A stretch of 64,000 nucleotides of DNA from Bacillus sp. CGMCC 1.16541 (GCF_003184905.1 NZ_QFRU01000028.1:1-64000), one strand, 5' to 3'. Positions 26,100-35,372 are shown, numbered from the stretch's first letter. Program-made: numbers and translations. Notes: generated by a model from the letters alone, not told the origin.

Positions 26100-27491
26100 T
26101 TACTCGTCCCCCTTTTGTCCACCAACTGTCATTTCACTCACACGAAGCATTGGCTGTCCGACATTAACTGGAATGCTTCCACTTACAGAACCGCACATGC
26201 CTGCACCATGAGCTAAATTGTTTCCGACCATATCTACAAGCTGTAAAGTTTTCGCACCATTTCCAATAAGCGTTGCACCTCGAAGTGGCGTTGTTAGTTT
26301 TCCGTTTTCCACTTTATACGCTTCCATGACTGCAAAATTATAATCACCACTTGCTGGGTCTACTTGACCTCCACCCATATACTTGGCATAAATACCACTT
26401 TCCGTGTTCGCAATAATCTGTTCCGATATGGACGTGCCTGGTGCAATAAACGTATTCGTCATACGTGATGTTGGGGCATATCGATACGATTCGCGACGCC
26501 CTGAACCCGTCGATTTCATCCCCATTCGCCTTGCACCTAATTTATCAATTAAGTATCCTTTTAAAATACCATTTTCAATTAATACATTTTTGCGGGCTTT
26601 TTCTCCTTCATCATCGATATTAATAGATCCCCACTCATTTTGGATCGTTCCATCATCGATATAAGTAACAAGATCAGACGCTACTTTTTCACCAACACGA
26701 TTGGCGAAAACGGATTGATTTTTTGCAACAGCAGTGGCTTCTAAACCATGACCACATGCTTCATGGAAAATAACACCGCCAAACTCGTTATCAATGATAA
26801 CTGGGAACTTTCCACTTGGGCACGGCTTTGCCTCTAACATTGTCACAGCAATCCGAGCAGCTTCTCCTGCATAATGCTCTAAATCTAGTCCTTCAATAAA
26901 TTCAAATCCTTGAAGTGCTCCCGGTCCGTAAAAGCCTTGTTCCATCTGATTATCTTTTTCTGCTACTGCCACAATAGCAAGACGATTATACACACGTTTA
27001 TCTTCTACAAATTTCCCTTCAGAGTTTGCGATTAACACGTTTTGCTCTTGATCCATTAACCTCACTTTTACTTGTTCAATTGTAGAATGATAATTTGTTG
27101 CAATTGTTGATGCTTTTTTCATCACGTCAATTTTTCGTCTCTTTTCAACCTCGCGAGGTAAAAGTAAGACAGGATGCATGCCTGGAACCTCTTCTTTTCG
27201 TAACGGTAAAATGGTTTGACGGCCTTGTCCTTTTATCGCTTGCGCGGCGTTACGAGCTGCTTTTAACAATCCTTCTTTAGAAGAATCATTCGTATAAGCG
27301 TAAACACTTTGAACGCCTTTAAAGACGCGAATCCCTATTCCGAAGTCTCTTCCTGATACACTTGATTCGAGTTTCCCTCCTTGAAGAGTTAGTAAATTAT
27401 TAAATCGATCTTCTACAAACACTTCAGAAAAGTCTCCACCTGTTGAGAGCGCTTCGTGTAACACATCTTCAATTAAGGATTGATTGAGCAT
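26100..27491 (-). CDS. tldD: TldD-family zinc metalloprotease subunit
   Basis: The 463-residue catalytic partner has the zinc motif HEACGH (in GGVIFHEACGHGLEATAVA) and SGDYNFAVMEAYKVENGKL plus GMCGSVSGSIPVNVGQP toward the C-terminus. It pairs with the TldE-like product encoded immediately downstream. The gene starts after GGGGGAAGAG. A perfect palindrome lies 46-67 bases upstream of the start codon. No peptide precursor gene is seen nearby, so a housekeeping proteolytic role is as likely as natural-product processing. Confidence 0.92.
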   Translation of the reverse strand: MLNQSLIEDVLHEALSTGGDFSEVFVEDRFNNLLTLQGGKLESSVSGRDFGIGIRVFKGVQSVYAYTNDSSKEGLLKAARNAAQAIKGQGRQTILPLRKEEVPGMHPVLLLPREVEKRRKIDVMKKASTIATNYHSTIEQVKVRLMDQEQNVLIANSEGKFVEDKRVYNRLAIVAVAEKDNQMEQGFYGPGALQGFEFIEGLDLEHYAGEAARIAVTMLEAKPCPSGKFPVIIDNEFGGVIFHEACGHGLEATAVAKNQSVFANRVGEKVASDLVTYIDDGTIQNEWGSINIDDEGEKARKNVLIENGILKGYLIDKLGARRMGMKSTGSGRRESYRYAPTSRMTNTFIAPGTSISEQIIANTESGIYAKYMGGGQVDPASGDYNFAVMEAYKVENGKLTTPLRGATLIGNGAKTLQLVDMVGNNLAHGAGMCGSVSGSIPVNVGQPMLRVSEMTVGGQKGDE

Positions 27492-27536
27492 ATCTCTTCC
27501 CCCGTTTATGTAAATTTATCTAAATTTTCAATCTAT

Positions 27537-27558
27537 AAAGCTAGTATATACTAGCTTT
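27537..27558 (-). promoter_or_regulatory. Perfect 22-base palindrome upstream of tldD
   Basis: AAAGCTAGTAT followed immediately by its complement ATACTAGCTTT forms an uninterrupted palindrome 46-67 bases upstream of the tldD start codon. There is no T run, so it resembles a dimeric repressor operator more than a terminator. The regulator is unknown. Confidence 0.5.
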
Positions 27559-27666
27559 ACATTTTTATCCTGTCTTTTTATTCATCTTTATCCTCTTTGT
27601 TATTGGTGTCGTGATAAGTTTGACATGCATGACTGATTTTTCGTAAATCATTACTTTCTTTCTAAC

Positions 27667-27700
27667 AAAAAAAAGCACGCAACTTCAATTGCGTACTTTT
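27667..27700 (-). terminator. Terminator downstream of ABC operon/MsrB remnant
   Basis: AAAAGTACGCAA pairs with TTGCGTGCTTTT with one mismatch; a T run follows on the minus strand. Confidence 0.75.
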
Positions 27701-27785
27701 ACTGAAAAAGCGAAACAAACTCTTCATATCCTTCTTGTTTCAAACCTTCTTTTGGGATAAATTGTAGCGTTGCAGAATTCATACA
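27699..27785 (-). pseudogene. C-terminal remnant of methionine sulfoxide reductase MsrB
   Basis: The minus-strand frame reads CMNSATLQFIPKEGLKQEGY then EEFVSLFQ and stop, like the MsrB tail after its catalytic cysteine (YCINSA.L.FIP...EGYGEY). Everything upstream is missing: the 3' end of the ABC permease gene abuts it in another frame. It has kept the original terminator. This marks a deletion or insertion junction. Confidence 0.65.
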
Positions 27786-28513
27786 AGTTTTCGCTCAAAC
27801 GTAAGAAGACCTCCGATAAAAAACAAAGTGGCACTGCCTCCGATTACTAAAGCTAACGTTCCAAGTGAGGCATTAAAACCGATTACACTTTGATCTTGTG
27901 GCATCATTAACATAAATGGTTGTGACCACGGATAGAAAGGGCTAACTCGTTCTGAATTAATCACCATTAAATTTGGAACCGTAAACACAGCATTTAACGC
28001 AAGCGGTGCCCCAAAACTTGCCCATGACGTCGACACCCATAATTGAAGTCCTATTAACGGAAGCATTGCCATCCATCCTCCAATGAACACTGTTATCATT
28101 AACGTAATTGGAAGTGGATCTGTGTAGCCTTGTGACAAACCTACAGCTAACCAACCAAGTAAAAAGAGAGCTTGAATACAACCAACAAGAAGAAAAATGA
28201 GAAATCCTTTTGCTAAGTAAACGGTTGAGCGTTTGACAGGAAGAGACAACAGTTGTTTCCATCCCCCTGCTTGGTGCTCATGTCGACAAATGAATGACAC
28301 CAATACACCTGATAAAAGAGGTAGAAAAAGGACAGCGTGTATACTTACCATAAATACAAGCGGCTCATACCAGTCGTTCGGCAGCTCAAAATCCATTCTG
28401 GAAGCAGCTACGTAGCCGATAATAGTAGCAGTAAGTGGACTTAAAAAAACGAGAGACCATAATGTCGAGCCGTTCATTTTAAACCACTCTACTTGAAGTA
28501 ACCTCCAAAACAT
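27779..28513 (-). CDS. ABC-2-type permease (LanE/G- or BcrB-like), second subunit
   Basis: The 244-residue membrane protein has about six TM helices and starts MFWRLLQVEWFKMNGSTLWS. SFICRHEHQAGGWKQLLSLPVKR is the family motif of lantibiotic-immunity and bacitracin-resistance permeases. Its ATG lies directly after the stop of the first permease gene, with AAGGGATG upstream. It works with the neighbouring permease and ATPase to expel membrane-active peptides (inferred). Its last codons run into an MsrB remnant. Confidence 0.85.
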   Translation of the reverse strand: MFWRLLQVEWFKMNGSTLWSLVFLSPLTATIIGYVAASRMDFELPNDWYEPLVFMVSIHAVLFLPLLSGVLVSFICRHEHQAGGWKQLLSLPVKRSTVYLAKGFLIFLLVGCIQALFLLGWLAVGLSQGYTDPLPITLMITVFIGGWMAMLPLIGLQLWVSTSWASFGAPLALNAVFTVPNLMVINSERVSPFYPWSQPFMLMMPQDQSVIGFNASLGTLALVIGGSATLFFIGGLLTFERKLV

Positions 28514-29215
28514 TTAATGCACATCCCTTCGATTAAAATCAACTATTCCCATAATGAGAATACCCAACCCTAACGCTATTCCGATATATACATAGACTGT
28601 TTGATTTGCATAACCAACTAGATAAGGCCATAACCAAAATACCCAATTCGGTAGATTATGTGCATACATAGAAAAGATGGAAGCAAAAATTCCCACAGAT
28701 AAAGGGATACTTTGATTTTTACATACAATTGAAAGCCATAATTGAACCGCTATAACAGGTAATCCGGCAAACAAAGGATAAAAACTATTCTTGATGATCG
28801 CACCATAAGGTATGTTTTCAAAACCTAATCCAATCCCTAAACCAACTGTGCCAACAAACGTAAGAAAACATGAGACAACAAGCATCGTGGATACGATCAA
28901 GAATTTTGAAGAAAAGACGGTCCATCGTGGAATCGGCAAACTTATTAGTTGTTTCCATCCGTTTTGCTGGTGTTCAATTGTTGCGACCATTGACGTTAAA
29001 ATGGCAATGCCAAGTAACAAAGCGGTTGGCAAAAACAGATTCACTTGATGCAAAAGTCCTTCCCATACGTTCGGAAACAGTTTCATCAAGTATTCATAAC
29101 GAATGCCGTAATTGACAATTTGTAACGCAATGACTCCGACAGGACCAAGGACGACTAAAAACCAAAGCCCTTTTCGCTTCACCTTTAACAAATCAGCTTG
29201 CAGTACTTGAAACAT
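28514..29215 (-). CDS. ABC-2-type permease (LanE/G- or BcrB-like), first subunit
   Basis: The 233-residue membrane protein has six predicted TM helices and the motif TIEHQQNGWKQLISLPIPRW, equivalent to that of the next permease. Two distinct permease genes after one ATPase gene is the LanFEG layout. The start overlaps the ATPase stop by about 23 bases, with GAGGAGGAAG upstream. Confidence 0.85.
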   Translation of the reverse strand: MFQVLQADLLKVKRKGLWFLVVLGPVGVIALQIVNYGIRYEYLMKLFPNVWEGLLHQVNLFLPTALLLGIAILTSMVATIEHQQNGWKQLISLPIPRWTVFSSKFLIVSTMLVVSCFLTFVGTVGLGIGLGFENIPYGAIIKNSFYPLFAGLPVIAVQLWLSIVCKNQSIPLSVGIFASIFSMYAHNLPNWVFWLWPYLVGYANQTVYVYIGIALGLGILIMGIVDFNRRDVH

Positions 29216-30125
29216 CTTTTTCTTCCTCCTCTTTTGTTAACTCTAAAAAGATGTGTTCAAGCGATGTTTTTTGTTCTTCGATTCGGTACATATCTATTTG
29301 TTCTGATACAAGAAACGAGACGATCTTCGCTACTTGCGCATGATCTATATACTCCATACTTAATTGCTGTTTTTGTCTATCCGTCACAACACCTTTTGAC
29401 AACAGTAACCTTTTTGCTCGGTCTGGCTCATTCACGGTTAATAAAAGACGACTCGTCGCTTTTTTACGTAAGACATCAATCGAATCTTGAAAAATCATGT
29501 TTCCTTTTGTGATTATTCCTACTTTTGTTGCCATTTGATCAATTTCACTTAGTAAGTGACTTGATACTAACACTGTCATGCCATATTGTGTCGGCATCTC
29601 TTTAATAAGAGTACGAATTTCTTGAATACCAGCTGGGTCTAATCCATTTGTTGGTTCATCTAAGATGAGTAGCTCTGGATTTCCAAGCATGGAAGCAGCA
29701 ATGCCAAGTCGTTGCTTCATTCCGAGGGAATAACCTTTTACAGCGCGATTGGCATCTTTCGTCAACTTTACAATCTGTAACACTTCATCGATTCGTGAAG
29801 TGGGAACTTGTAGTATTTTTCGAAGTGCTTCTAAATTTTCTCGTCCTGTTAAATGTCCGTAATAAGAAGGACTCTCTACTAACGAGCCGATTTTTCGTCT
29901 CGCTTTTAAATGTTGTTCCGGTCCTTGATTAAATAATTTGATTGATCCACTAGTAGGCTGTGCAAGACCTAAAAGCATGCGGATGGTCGTGGTTTTACCC
30001 GCACCATTTGGACCTAAGAATCCGTAAATCTCTCCTTTTTCAATTGATAAATTGATACGATTTACCACTTTCATTCTTTTAAATTCTTTCGTTAACTGAT
30101 TGGTTTCAACAATTAAAGAACTCAT
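29193..30125 (-). CDS. ABC transporter ATPase (LanF/BcrA-like)
   Basis: The 310-residue ATPase has Walker A GPNGAGKTT, signature YSLGMKQRLGIA, Walker B LLILDEPTNGLDPAG and switch His in LVSSHLLSEI. A C-terminal extension as in BcrA is present. It powers the two following permeases. The start at 30125 has GAGGTGAGGAAG upstream. A terminator separates it from the upstream two-component genes, so it probably has its own regulated promoter. Confidence 0.9.
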   Translation of the reverse strand: MSSLIVETNQLTKEFKRMKVVNRINLSIEKGEIYGFLGPNGAGKTTTIRMLLGLAQPTSGSIKLFNQGPEQHLKARRKIGSLVESPSYYGHLTGRENLEALRKILQVPTSRIDEVLQIVKLTKDANRAVKGYSLGMKQRLGIAASMLGNPELLILDEPTNGLDPAGIQEIRTLIKEMPTQYGMTVLVSSHLLSEIDQMATKVGIITKGNMIFQDSIDVLRKKATSRLLLTVNEPDRAKRLLLSKGVVTDRQKQQLSMEYIDHAQVAKIVSFLVSEQIDMYRIEEQKTSLEHIFLELTKEEEEKDVSSTAS

Positions 30126-30196
30126 CTTCCTCACCTCTTTTTCATTGTAGACACCCAAGGTTAAAACGAAGGAAAAGGAAAGGTTAAAATTTGTTT

Positions 30197-30247
30197 AAAA
30201 AAACGAACTGCATCCTCTGAAGTAGTTTTGCTTCAGTGAATGCAGTC
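30197..30247 (-). terminator. Terminator of two-component operon
   Basis: ACTGCAT...CTGAAG pairs with CTTCAG...ATGCAGT; the minus strand ends in seven T residues. Confidence 0.8.
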
Positions 30248-30256
30248 CGCAATACG

Positions 30257-31606
30257 TTATCTTTCTATATGATTCTCAATGTAAATCGTTGTTCCACTTG
30301 CATGTGAATCAATTCGCCATGTTAGTTCCATATCGTTTACCATCATGTCGACAACCGCTAATCCAACACCAGCTCCTTTTTCAGTTGTTTCCGCTAAAAA
30401 TCCATTACCTTTATCTGCAACAGTTAAGGTCGTTTTAGTAAGAGACACTCTAACATATTTCCCCTCTGCAGCATGCCGATTAATATTTTGAAGCAAATTA
30501 TCTAAAATACGTTCCATCCATTTTGAATCGATGGTCCATTCGACTTTTTCTTCTGGCAACCAAACGTCAATATCGAAGTTTTTCTCTTCAAAAATCGGGT
30601 ACCACCCAACAAGGAATTGACGAATAAGCCTTCCCATATCTGTTCGCTTCGGTTCATACAAATATTTCCCAGAAGATAAAAGTGTATAAGAAAGAAGATT
30701 ATCCATTAAATGACTAATAAATTGAACTTTATGATCAATGAGTTCCAGTGACTCTCTTCCATTTTCTGAAAGTTCTTCTTTTTGCAGACTATATGCATGT
30801 GCACCTAAAGCTGTCAGCGGTGTACGCAAATCATGTGATAAATTCATAATAAGCTCTCGGCGCAATGTTTCTTCTTCTTGATAGCGACGCTGACTATCTT
30901 CTAACTGTATAATCATTACATTAAATGACTCTTCTAATTGACCGATCTCATCTAGTTCTTTACGCTCAACCGGATGAGGGATTCCATTTGCTCCTTTTTC
31001 CTCCATTGCATGTTGCAACCTGACAAGACGTTTTCGAATCCGTTGAAAGAAAATCCATGAACAAAAAATAAATAAAAACATCACAAGGAGAACAACACCT
31101 GTAAAGATGTATTCGTACTGTTTTCCTAAGCGTTCAATTGGCAGTTTTAGATGTTCTCGATCCATTTTCAATACCATAAACCCATTCGATTGATTCTCAC
31201 CAATAAATGCAACGACCGTGAATGGATCGGAATCAAAACTATCTTTCATGAATTGAATGCTTTGTGCAACTGTCCACCTTTTCGGTAATGTTTCATCTCT
31301 TGGAAAAGAAGCTTTCGTTTCACCACTTTCATCGACCCAAAACAACTCAGCGTGAGGATAGCGTTGTTGAAATACGAGTAACGAAGCATTGACTTCTTCA
31401 TCACTTGCTCCTTCTAATGTTTTTGCTTGTTGATGCCACTTTTTCTCAAAATCAGAAGGACCTTCGTGTGGCTTCAATCCTTGATTATATAAGATAGGTG
31501 GCATGTAAAGGAGAATTGACAGGGTTGGAATTGACAGTGGTAGAAGTAAAATTGCCACGACAACGACAATTAAATATTTGGCTAGTAATGACTGACGAAA
31601 CTTCAT
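30257..31606 (-). CDS. Sensor histidine kinase, partner of adjacent ABC transporter
   Basis: The 449-residue kinase has two TM helices (about 12-33 and 163-185) with an extracellular domain of about 130 residues, HAMP, HisKA (His in MNLSHDLRTPLTALG) and HATPase (N-box LDNLLQNINRHA, G-box KGAGVGLAVVDMM). The large loop argues against an intramembrane BceS-type sensor. It overlaps the response regulator gene by ATGA. It likely senses an antimicrobial peptide and induces the ABC genes; inferred from location. Confidence 0.9.
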   Translation of the reverse strand: MKFRQSLLAKYLIVVVVAILLLPLSIPTLSILLYMPPILYNQGLKPHEGPSDFEKKWHQQAKTLEGASDEEVNASLLVFQQRYPHAELFWVDESGETKASFPRDETLPKRWTVAQSIQFMKDSFDSDPFTVVAFIGENQSNGFMVLKMDREHLKLPIERLGKQYEYIFTGVVLLVMFLFIFCSWIFFQRIRKRLVRLQHAMEEKGANGIPHPVERKELDEIGQLEESFNVMIIQLEDSQRRYQEEETLRRELIMNLSHDLRTPLTALGAHAYSLQKEELSENGRESLELIDHKVQFISHLMDNLLSYTLLSSGKYLYEPKRTDMGRLIRQFLVGWYPIFEEKNFDIDVWLPEEKVEWTIDSKWMERILDNLLQNINRHAAEGKYVRVSLTKTTLTVADKGNGFLAETTEKGAGVGLAVVDMMVNDMELTWRIDSHASGTTIYIENHIER

Positions 31607-32274
31607 CCCCGCACCCGATACCCAACACCACGTATCGTTTCAATAATTTCCGGGTTTGCTGGGTCTTTTTCTAACTTTTCTCGCAAATAACGAATATGAA
31701 CCATTAATGTTTTATCTCCTTCTATGTAAGATTCACCCCATACACCTTCATACAATTGTTCTTTCGTTAAGATTTGATTTAAGTGTTGAATGAAATATGA
31801 AAAAATTTGATGTTGTTTTCCTGTTAATAAAACTTCTTCTTTCGTATCTCTACGCTCAATGCGACTCTCGATAGGATAAAAGGTAACATTCCCAAGATGA
31901 ATCGTTTTTTGTTCATGTTTTTTAAATCGGCGAAGTAACACTTCAATGCGTGCGATAAGCTCTTCAGGATGAAAAGGTTTCGTTACATAATCATCTGCAA
32001 ACTCTAAACCTTCAATTTTATCTTCTAATGCGGTTCTTGCTGATAAAATTAAAATAGGAATGGTAGCATCCATTTTTTTTAAACGCTTTCCAATGGAAAA
32101 TCCGTCAAGGCCTGGAAGCATCACATCTAATACAACAATATCTACTTTTTCCGCTTTATCAATGGCGCCTTCTCCACTTGTTAACCAGCACACTTCGTAC
32201 CCTGTTCTTATTAACTCTTGTTCTACCCACTTACCAATCTCTTCGTTATCTTCTATGTATAATACTCGATTCAA
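31603..32274 (-). CDS. OmpR-family response regulator
   Basis: The 223-residue regulator has a receiver (IVVLDVMLPGLDGF, KPFHPEEL) and winged helix (VHIRYLREKLEKDPANPEIIETIRGVGYRVRG). The most likely start is the TTG at 32274, seven bases after GGGGGG; a GTG at 32292 has no ribosome binding site. It is first in the two-component operon and probably controls the ABC genes just downstream. Confidence 0.9.
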   Translation of the reverse strand: MNRVLYIEDNEEIGKWVEQELIRTGYEVCWLTSGEGAIDKAEKVDIVVLDVMLPGLDGFSIGKRLKKMDATIPILILSARTALEDKIEGLEFADDYVTKPFHPEELIARIEVLLRRFKKHEQKTIHLGNVTFYPIESRIERRDTKEEVLLTGKQHQIFSYFIQHLNQILTKEQLYEGVWGESYIEGDKTLMVHIRYLREKLEKDPANPEIIETIRGVGYRVRG

Positions 32275-32375
32275 CTTACATCCCCCCAGCACATTCTCTT
32301 ATTCTATTTTATACAGAAAATGGAACAAGAGAAAAGAAAAAGAATCATGATTGCTCATGACCCTTTAGGCTTAGA

Positions 32376-33296
32376 TTATTGTTTTTGCTTTATGACCACA
32401 TTTGAAATCTCGTCACGCTTACTGTAAATCCAATGCAACATGTCTTCATTTAGCCTTGCCATAATTTCAATATTTTTAAAGAAACTAATAAAGATAATTT
32501 CAATGCTGCACATCACAAGCCAAATCGATTGACGTTCTTCTTCAGTTAAATTTTCGACTTCTTCGTAGCCACCGACTACCACCTTTACAAGCTCTAGCCA
32601 CTTTTCACGTTTTTGTTCATCTTTGTACACTTCACCTAATACACTAGTGAGGAAGTAGCAAATATCAAACAAACGAATGTTGTGTTCGACAATTTCAAAA
32701 TCAATAAAACCTGTCAATTTTTGATTGTTAAAAATAAGATTTGTAATATGTGCATCTCGATGAATAAGTTGCGCAGGTAGCTTTGGACATACTGCTTTTA
32801 ATCCTTTTTCGACATTTTTAAAAATATGGTGGGTTTCCTCTTTTAATTTCAAGCTAGATCCTAGTTGCGGGATGGCCCACTCACATATTTTCTTGTTTAA
32901 ATAGATCGTTGGATAAAAAGGAGTTTGCTGAATATCTTTTAACTCCCGGTGCAAGATAGCGAGTTGCGCCCCTACTTCTTTACCATGCGCAATAATCGTT
33001 TCAATATCATTTGATGGTAGAGCAGAGCCTTCGACATAGTTAAAAAGAACGTATACTTGATGTTGATCGTTCACTGACCACTTTCCATCTTTATTCATGA
33101 TTGGTTTTTGTACTTTCACTTCATGTGAAGATAAATTACAAAGTAGTTCTAGCTCCGCATTTATCTTTTCAACATCTCCACTCATTCTTTTTAAAATATA
33201 ACGCTGTCCACCCTGTTCTTCCACTAAACAAACACTTTGACTAATTTGATTAATAACACTGTCTTCAATACCCCAATTATGTAAGACACGCTTCAT
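32376..33296 (-). CDS. APH/CotS-like phosphotransferase family protein
   Basis: The 306-residue protein has a protein-kinase-like APH fold: Brenner motif LIHRDAHITNLIFNNQKL, metal-binding FIDFEIVEHN, and an N-lobe with GGQRYILKRM. Spore-coat-associated kinases (CotS, YutH, CotI) and small-molecule kinases share this fold, and the sequence does not decide between them. The start at 33296 follows GGGAGGGATT. Single gene. Confidence 0.8.
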   Translation of the reverse strand: MKRVLHNWGIEDSVINQISQSVCLVEEQGGQRYILKRMSGDVEKINAELELLCNLSSHEVKVQKPIMNKDGKWSVNDQHQVYVLFNYVEGSALPSNDIETIIAHGKEVGAQLAILHRELKDIQQTPFYPTIYLNKKICEWAIPQLGSSLKLKEETHHIFKNVEKGLKAVCPKLPAQLIHRDAHITNLIFNNQKLTGFIDFEIVEHNIRLFDICYFLTSVLGEVYKDEQKREKWLELVKVVVGGYEEVENLTEEERQSIWLVMCSIEIIFISFFKNIEIMARLNEDMLHWIYSKRDEISNVVIKQKQ

Positions 33297-33732
33297 TTTA
33301 ATCCCTCCCATATGTTCTCTATCCTAAACAAGCACCGCACATAGGTGCTTCAAAAAATCGGCTCCAAACGTATATAAGATCACTTTCACTCTTATTTTGG
33401 CGCGAAAGTGTGAACGGTACATGAACATTCTTTTTACTGCATTTCCTTTTTTGTTGACCTTAATCTATCTATTAACTAACTCCCTTCACATTAGGTGTAC
33501 ATTTATTATAACAAAAGACACGATGAAAGATATCTGATTTTTCCAACAAAAACAGACAGTGTTTTTACATTCAAACTTTATTTCGACTAAATAACAAGCC
33601 CTACTATGTTTTTTCCTTCTACGTATGAAAAGCATTTTTAACAAGTTCTCACAAAATAATTACTTTCGTCCCCAATGACTCGTACAAAACAAGGAAATTT
33701 ATGGTATAATCTAAATGAAAGGGGAGTTACAT
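33297..33732. other. Intergenic region with promoter for lipoprotein gene
   Basis: A short hairpin (AAGCACC/GGTGCTT, 33331-33352) follows the APH-like start. Another stem, CACTTTC/GAAAGTG, lies at about 33383-33412. An extended -10, TGGTATAAT, at 33702-33710 likely drives the downstream lipoprotein gene. No further coding sequence is seen in this divergent region. Confidence 0.5.
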
Positions 33733-34344
33733 ATGAAGCGTGCTTTTGTTTTGTTCATTGCTTTATCAAGTACATTAATAAGTTGTTCCAATGATAAGCC
33801 TGTCACACAAAATGTCACTTCTGAAGAGAAGTGCGTGGAGGTTGTCGAACAAGTCAACGAGAAAAAACCTTTTTCCTATTTGCAAGATTTAAGTGATGAA
33901 AAGCGAGCAATCTATGATCAATTCGTTCACAAAAAAGAGGTTCACCTTCTCAAAAACTTCACGCCTGAAGAAATTTTGTTAGTATACCTCCATTCAGCAG
34001 GTACATTTGATAATGAAGCTATTTATGAGCTCACTTATAACCGTACACTTTTTGGTGACTTTCATGCATTTCAAGTAGAATATCAGTTGCACTTGTCATC
34101 ATCTATTCAAGACATGGCCATGACCTATCGCTTTTATGATACTGTGACAACAAATCATCCAACTATCAAGCCTGCTGAACCGTTAAAAGAAGGAGAAAGC
34201 AAAGTAGTCATTACTACCTCTTATGGATCCTCTATGATGAATTTAGCTAGTGTTATGCTTATCCAAGAGGATGGGGTCTGGAAAGTGGATACGAACAGCA
34301 TGTTGCTCTATTATAAAAACAAAGAAAGTGAAACAACTGAATAA
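33733..34344 (+). CDS. Hypothetical lipoprotein
   Basis: The 203-residue protein has a lipoprotein signal (MKRAFVLFIALSSTLISCSN). The mature part is alpha/beta-like, with FTPEEILLVYLHSAGTFDNE and a C-terminal VWKVDTNSMLLYY of the NTF2/DUF4878-like kind. The start at 33733 follows AAAGGGGAG. No precise family is recognised. Single gene. Confidence 0.7.
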   Translation: MKRAFVLFIALSSTLISCSNDKPVTQNVTSEEKCVEVVEQVNEKKPFSYLQDLSDEKRAIYDQFVHKKEVHLLKNFTPEEILLVYLHSAGTFDNEAIYELTYNRTLFGDFHAFQVEYQLHLSSSIQDMAMTYRFYDTVTTNHPTIKPAEPLKEGESKVVITTSYGSSMMNLASVMLIQEDGVWKVDTNSMLLYYKNKESETTE

Positions 34345-34450
34345 AAATGGATGACTGATCGCTAAAATAAACGATCAATTGAAGTCACTTAACACCTATA
34401 AATTAGGTAACTAACTATCAACTGTTCGTCTTCCTGATTAAGTGGCCGCT

Positions 34451-35257
34451 TTATATGATATATAACGTCGATCCTACGTGCGCTTTTATACTCATTGTAT
34501 GTGGAGTAACACGCTGAAGGTTTCGAAATGGTCTTAGGTTTTCCGTGTTTATCCTTACACTTTCTAGTACGAGAAAGGCAGATTTAGTCGCTCCTTCTTT
34601 TCTTTTCGTGTTTAAAAAGTAAATAATTTCTTCACCAGTACGAATTCCAATTCCGTGACCAAAATAACGATCATCGTCAATCACAATCGCATTTTCACCT
34701 TTCCATTGTGGCTGCTCGGGATCATACTGAGGGTTTTGGAAGTACACACAATCTCCCGGAAGAGCGTCTTCTCCTTTATGAACGTATAAATCAAGATTAT
34801 CATGGTATTCCCAATCGTATAAATAAAGATTAGAGAACAACTGGTTAAATCGAGTACGATGGATTGACTGCAAGATGGCCTTATAAAAAACAATCACAAT
34901 TGCAGTTGCACATTCAAAAGCGTATAATCGTCCATTTTTAAAAATATCTTCAATTCCTGTAGAGGGTAAGACATCCTCTTTAAGAATAAACGCTCCTTTA
35001 TCTGTTAATTCCCAATACTCTTCATTACATTTTGAATTTGCGAAATTAGCAAACTTTGCGCCACTTTCATTAAGTAAATTCGCTGCTTTTACAATTTGAA
35101 CTCTCAATTTTACTTCGAATTCTAATTCTTCCATCGTATTATAGCGATACACGTCATTTTGCGTATGCATCTTCGCTAAAATGTTCATGTTTTCATTACT
35201 TGTAATTGTTTGTGGAAGCTGACTTAGATTAATAACTGCGCCATTTATTTGAATCAC
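34451..35257 (-). CDS. tgl: Spore-coat protein-glutamine gamma-glutamyltransferase
   Basis: The 268-residue product closely resembles Bacillus Tgl, which cross-links coat proteins through epsilon-(gamma-glutamyl)lysine bonds. FAFECATAIVIV-like sequence (here LYAFECATAIVIVFYKA) carries the catalytic cysteine. Choosing the GTG at 35257 places it at Cys116, the same number as in B. subtilis. GENAIV and YFGHGIGI hold the other catalytic Glu and His. An ATG three codons upstream is only two bases from AAAGGAG. Sporulation expression is expected (sigma-K in B. subtilis). Confidence 0.92.
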   Translation of the reverse strand: MIQINGAVINLSQLPQTITSNENMNILAKMHTQNDVYRYNTMEELEFEVKLRVQIVKAANLLNESGAKFANFANSKCNEEYWELTDKGAFILKEDVLPSTGIEDIFKNGRLYAFECATAIVIVFYKAILQSIHRTRFNQLFSNLYLYDWEYHDNLDLYVHKGEDALPGDCVYFQNPQYDPEQPQWKGENAIVIDDDRYFGHGIGIRTGEEIIYFLNTKRKEGATKSAFLVLESVRINTENLRPFRNLQRVTPHTMSIKAHVGSTLYII

Positions 35258-35290
35258 CGATATCATCTCTCCTTTTTAAATGAAAGCTAA

Positions 35291-35372
35291 AGAGTCAACG
35301 CCCCACCACTTATCGTTGGACTACGACCTTCTTCACACGATTAAAGTGGGGGTATCCTTGCCGTTATAGATG
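35291..35372. repeat. GC-rich inverted repeat, possible IS200/IS605-type end
   Basis: GTCAACGCCCCACCACTTATCG and CGATTAAAGTGGGGGTATCC form an imperfect hairpin in an otherwise AT-rich gap. Subterminal imperfect hairpins with CCCCAC/GTGGGG arms are common at IS200/IS605 ends and in derived palindromic elements. No tnpA or tnpB is nearby, so this would be a solo remnant. Confidence 0.35.
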
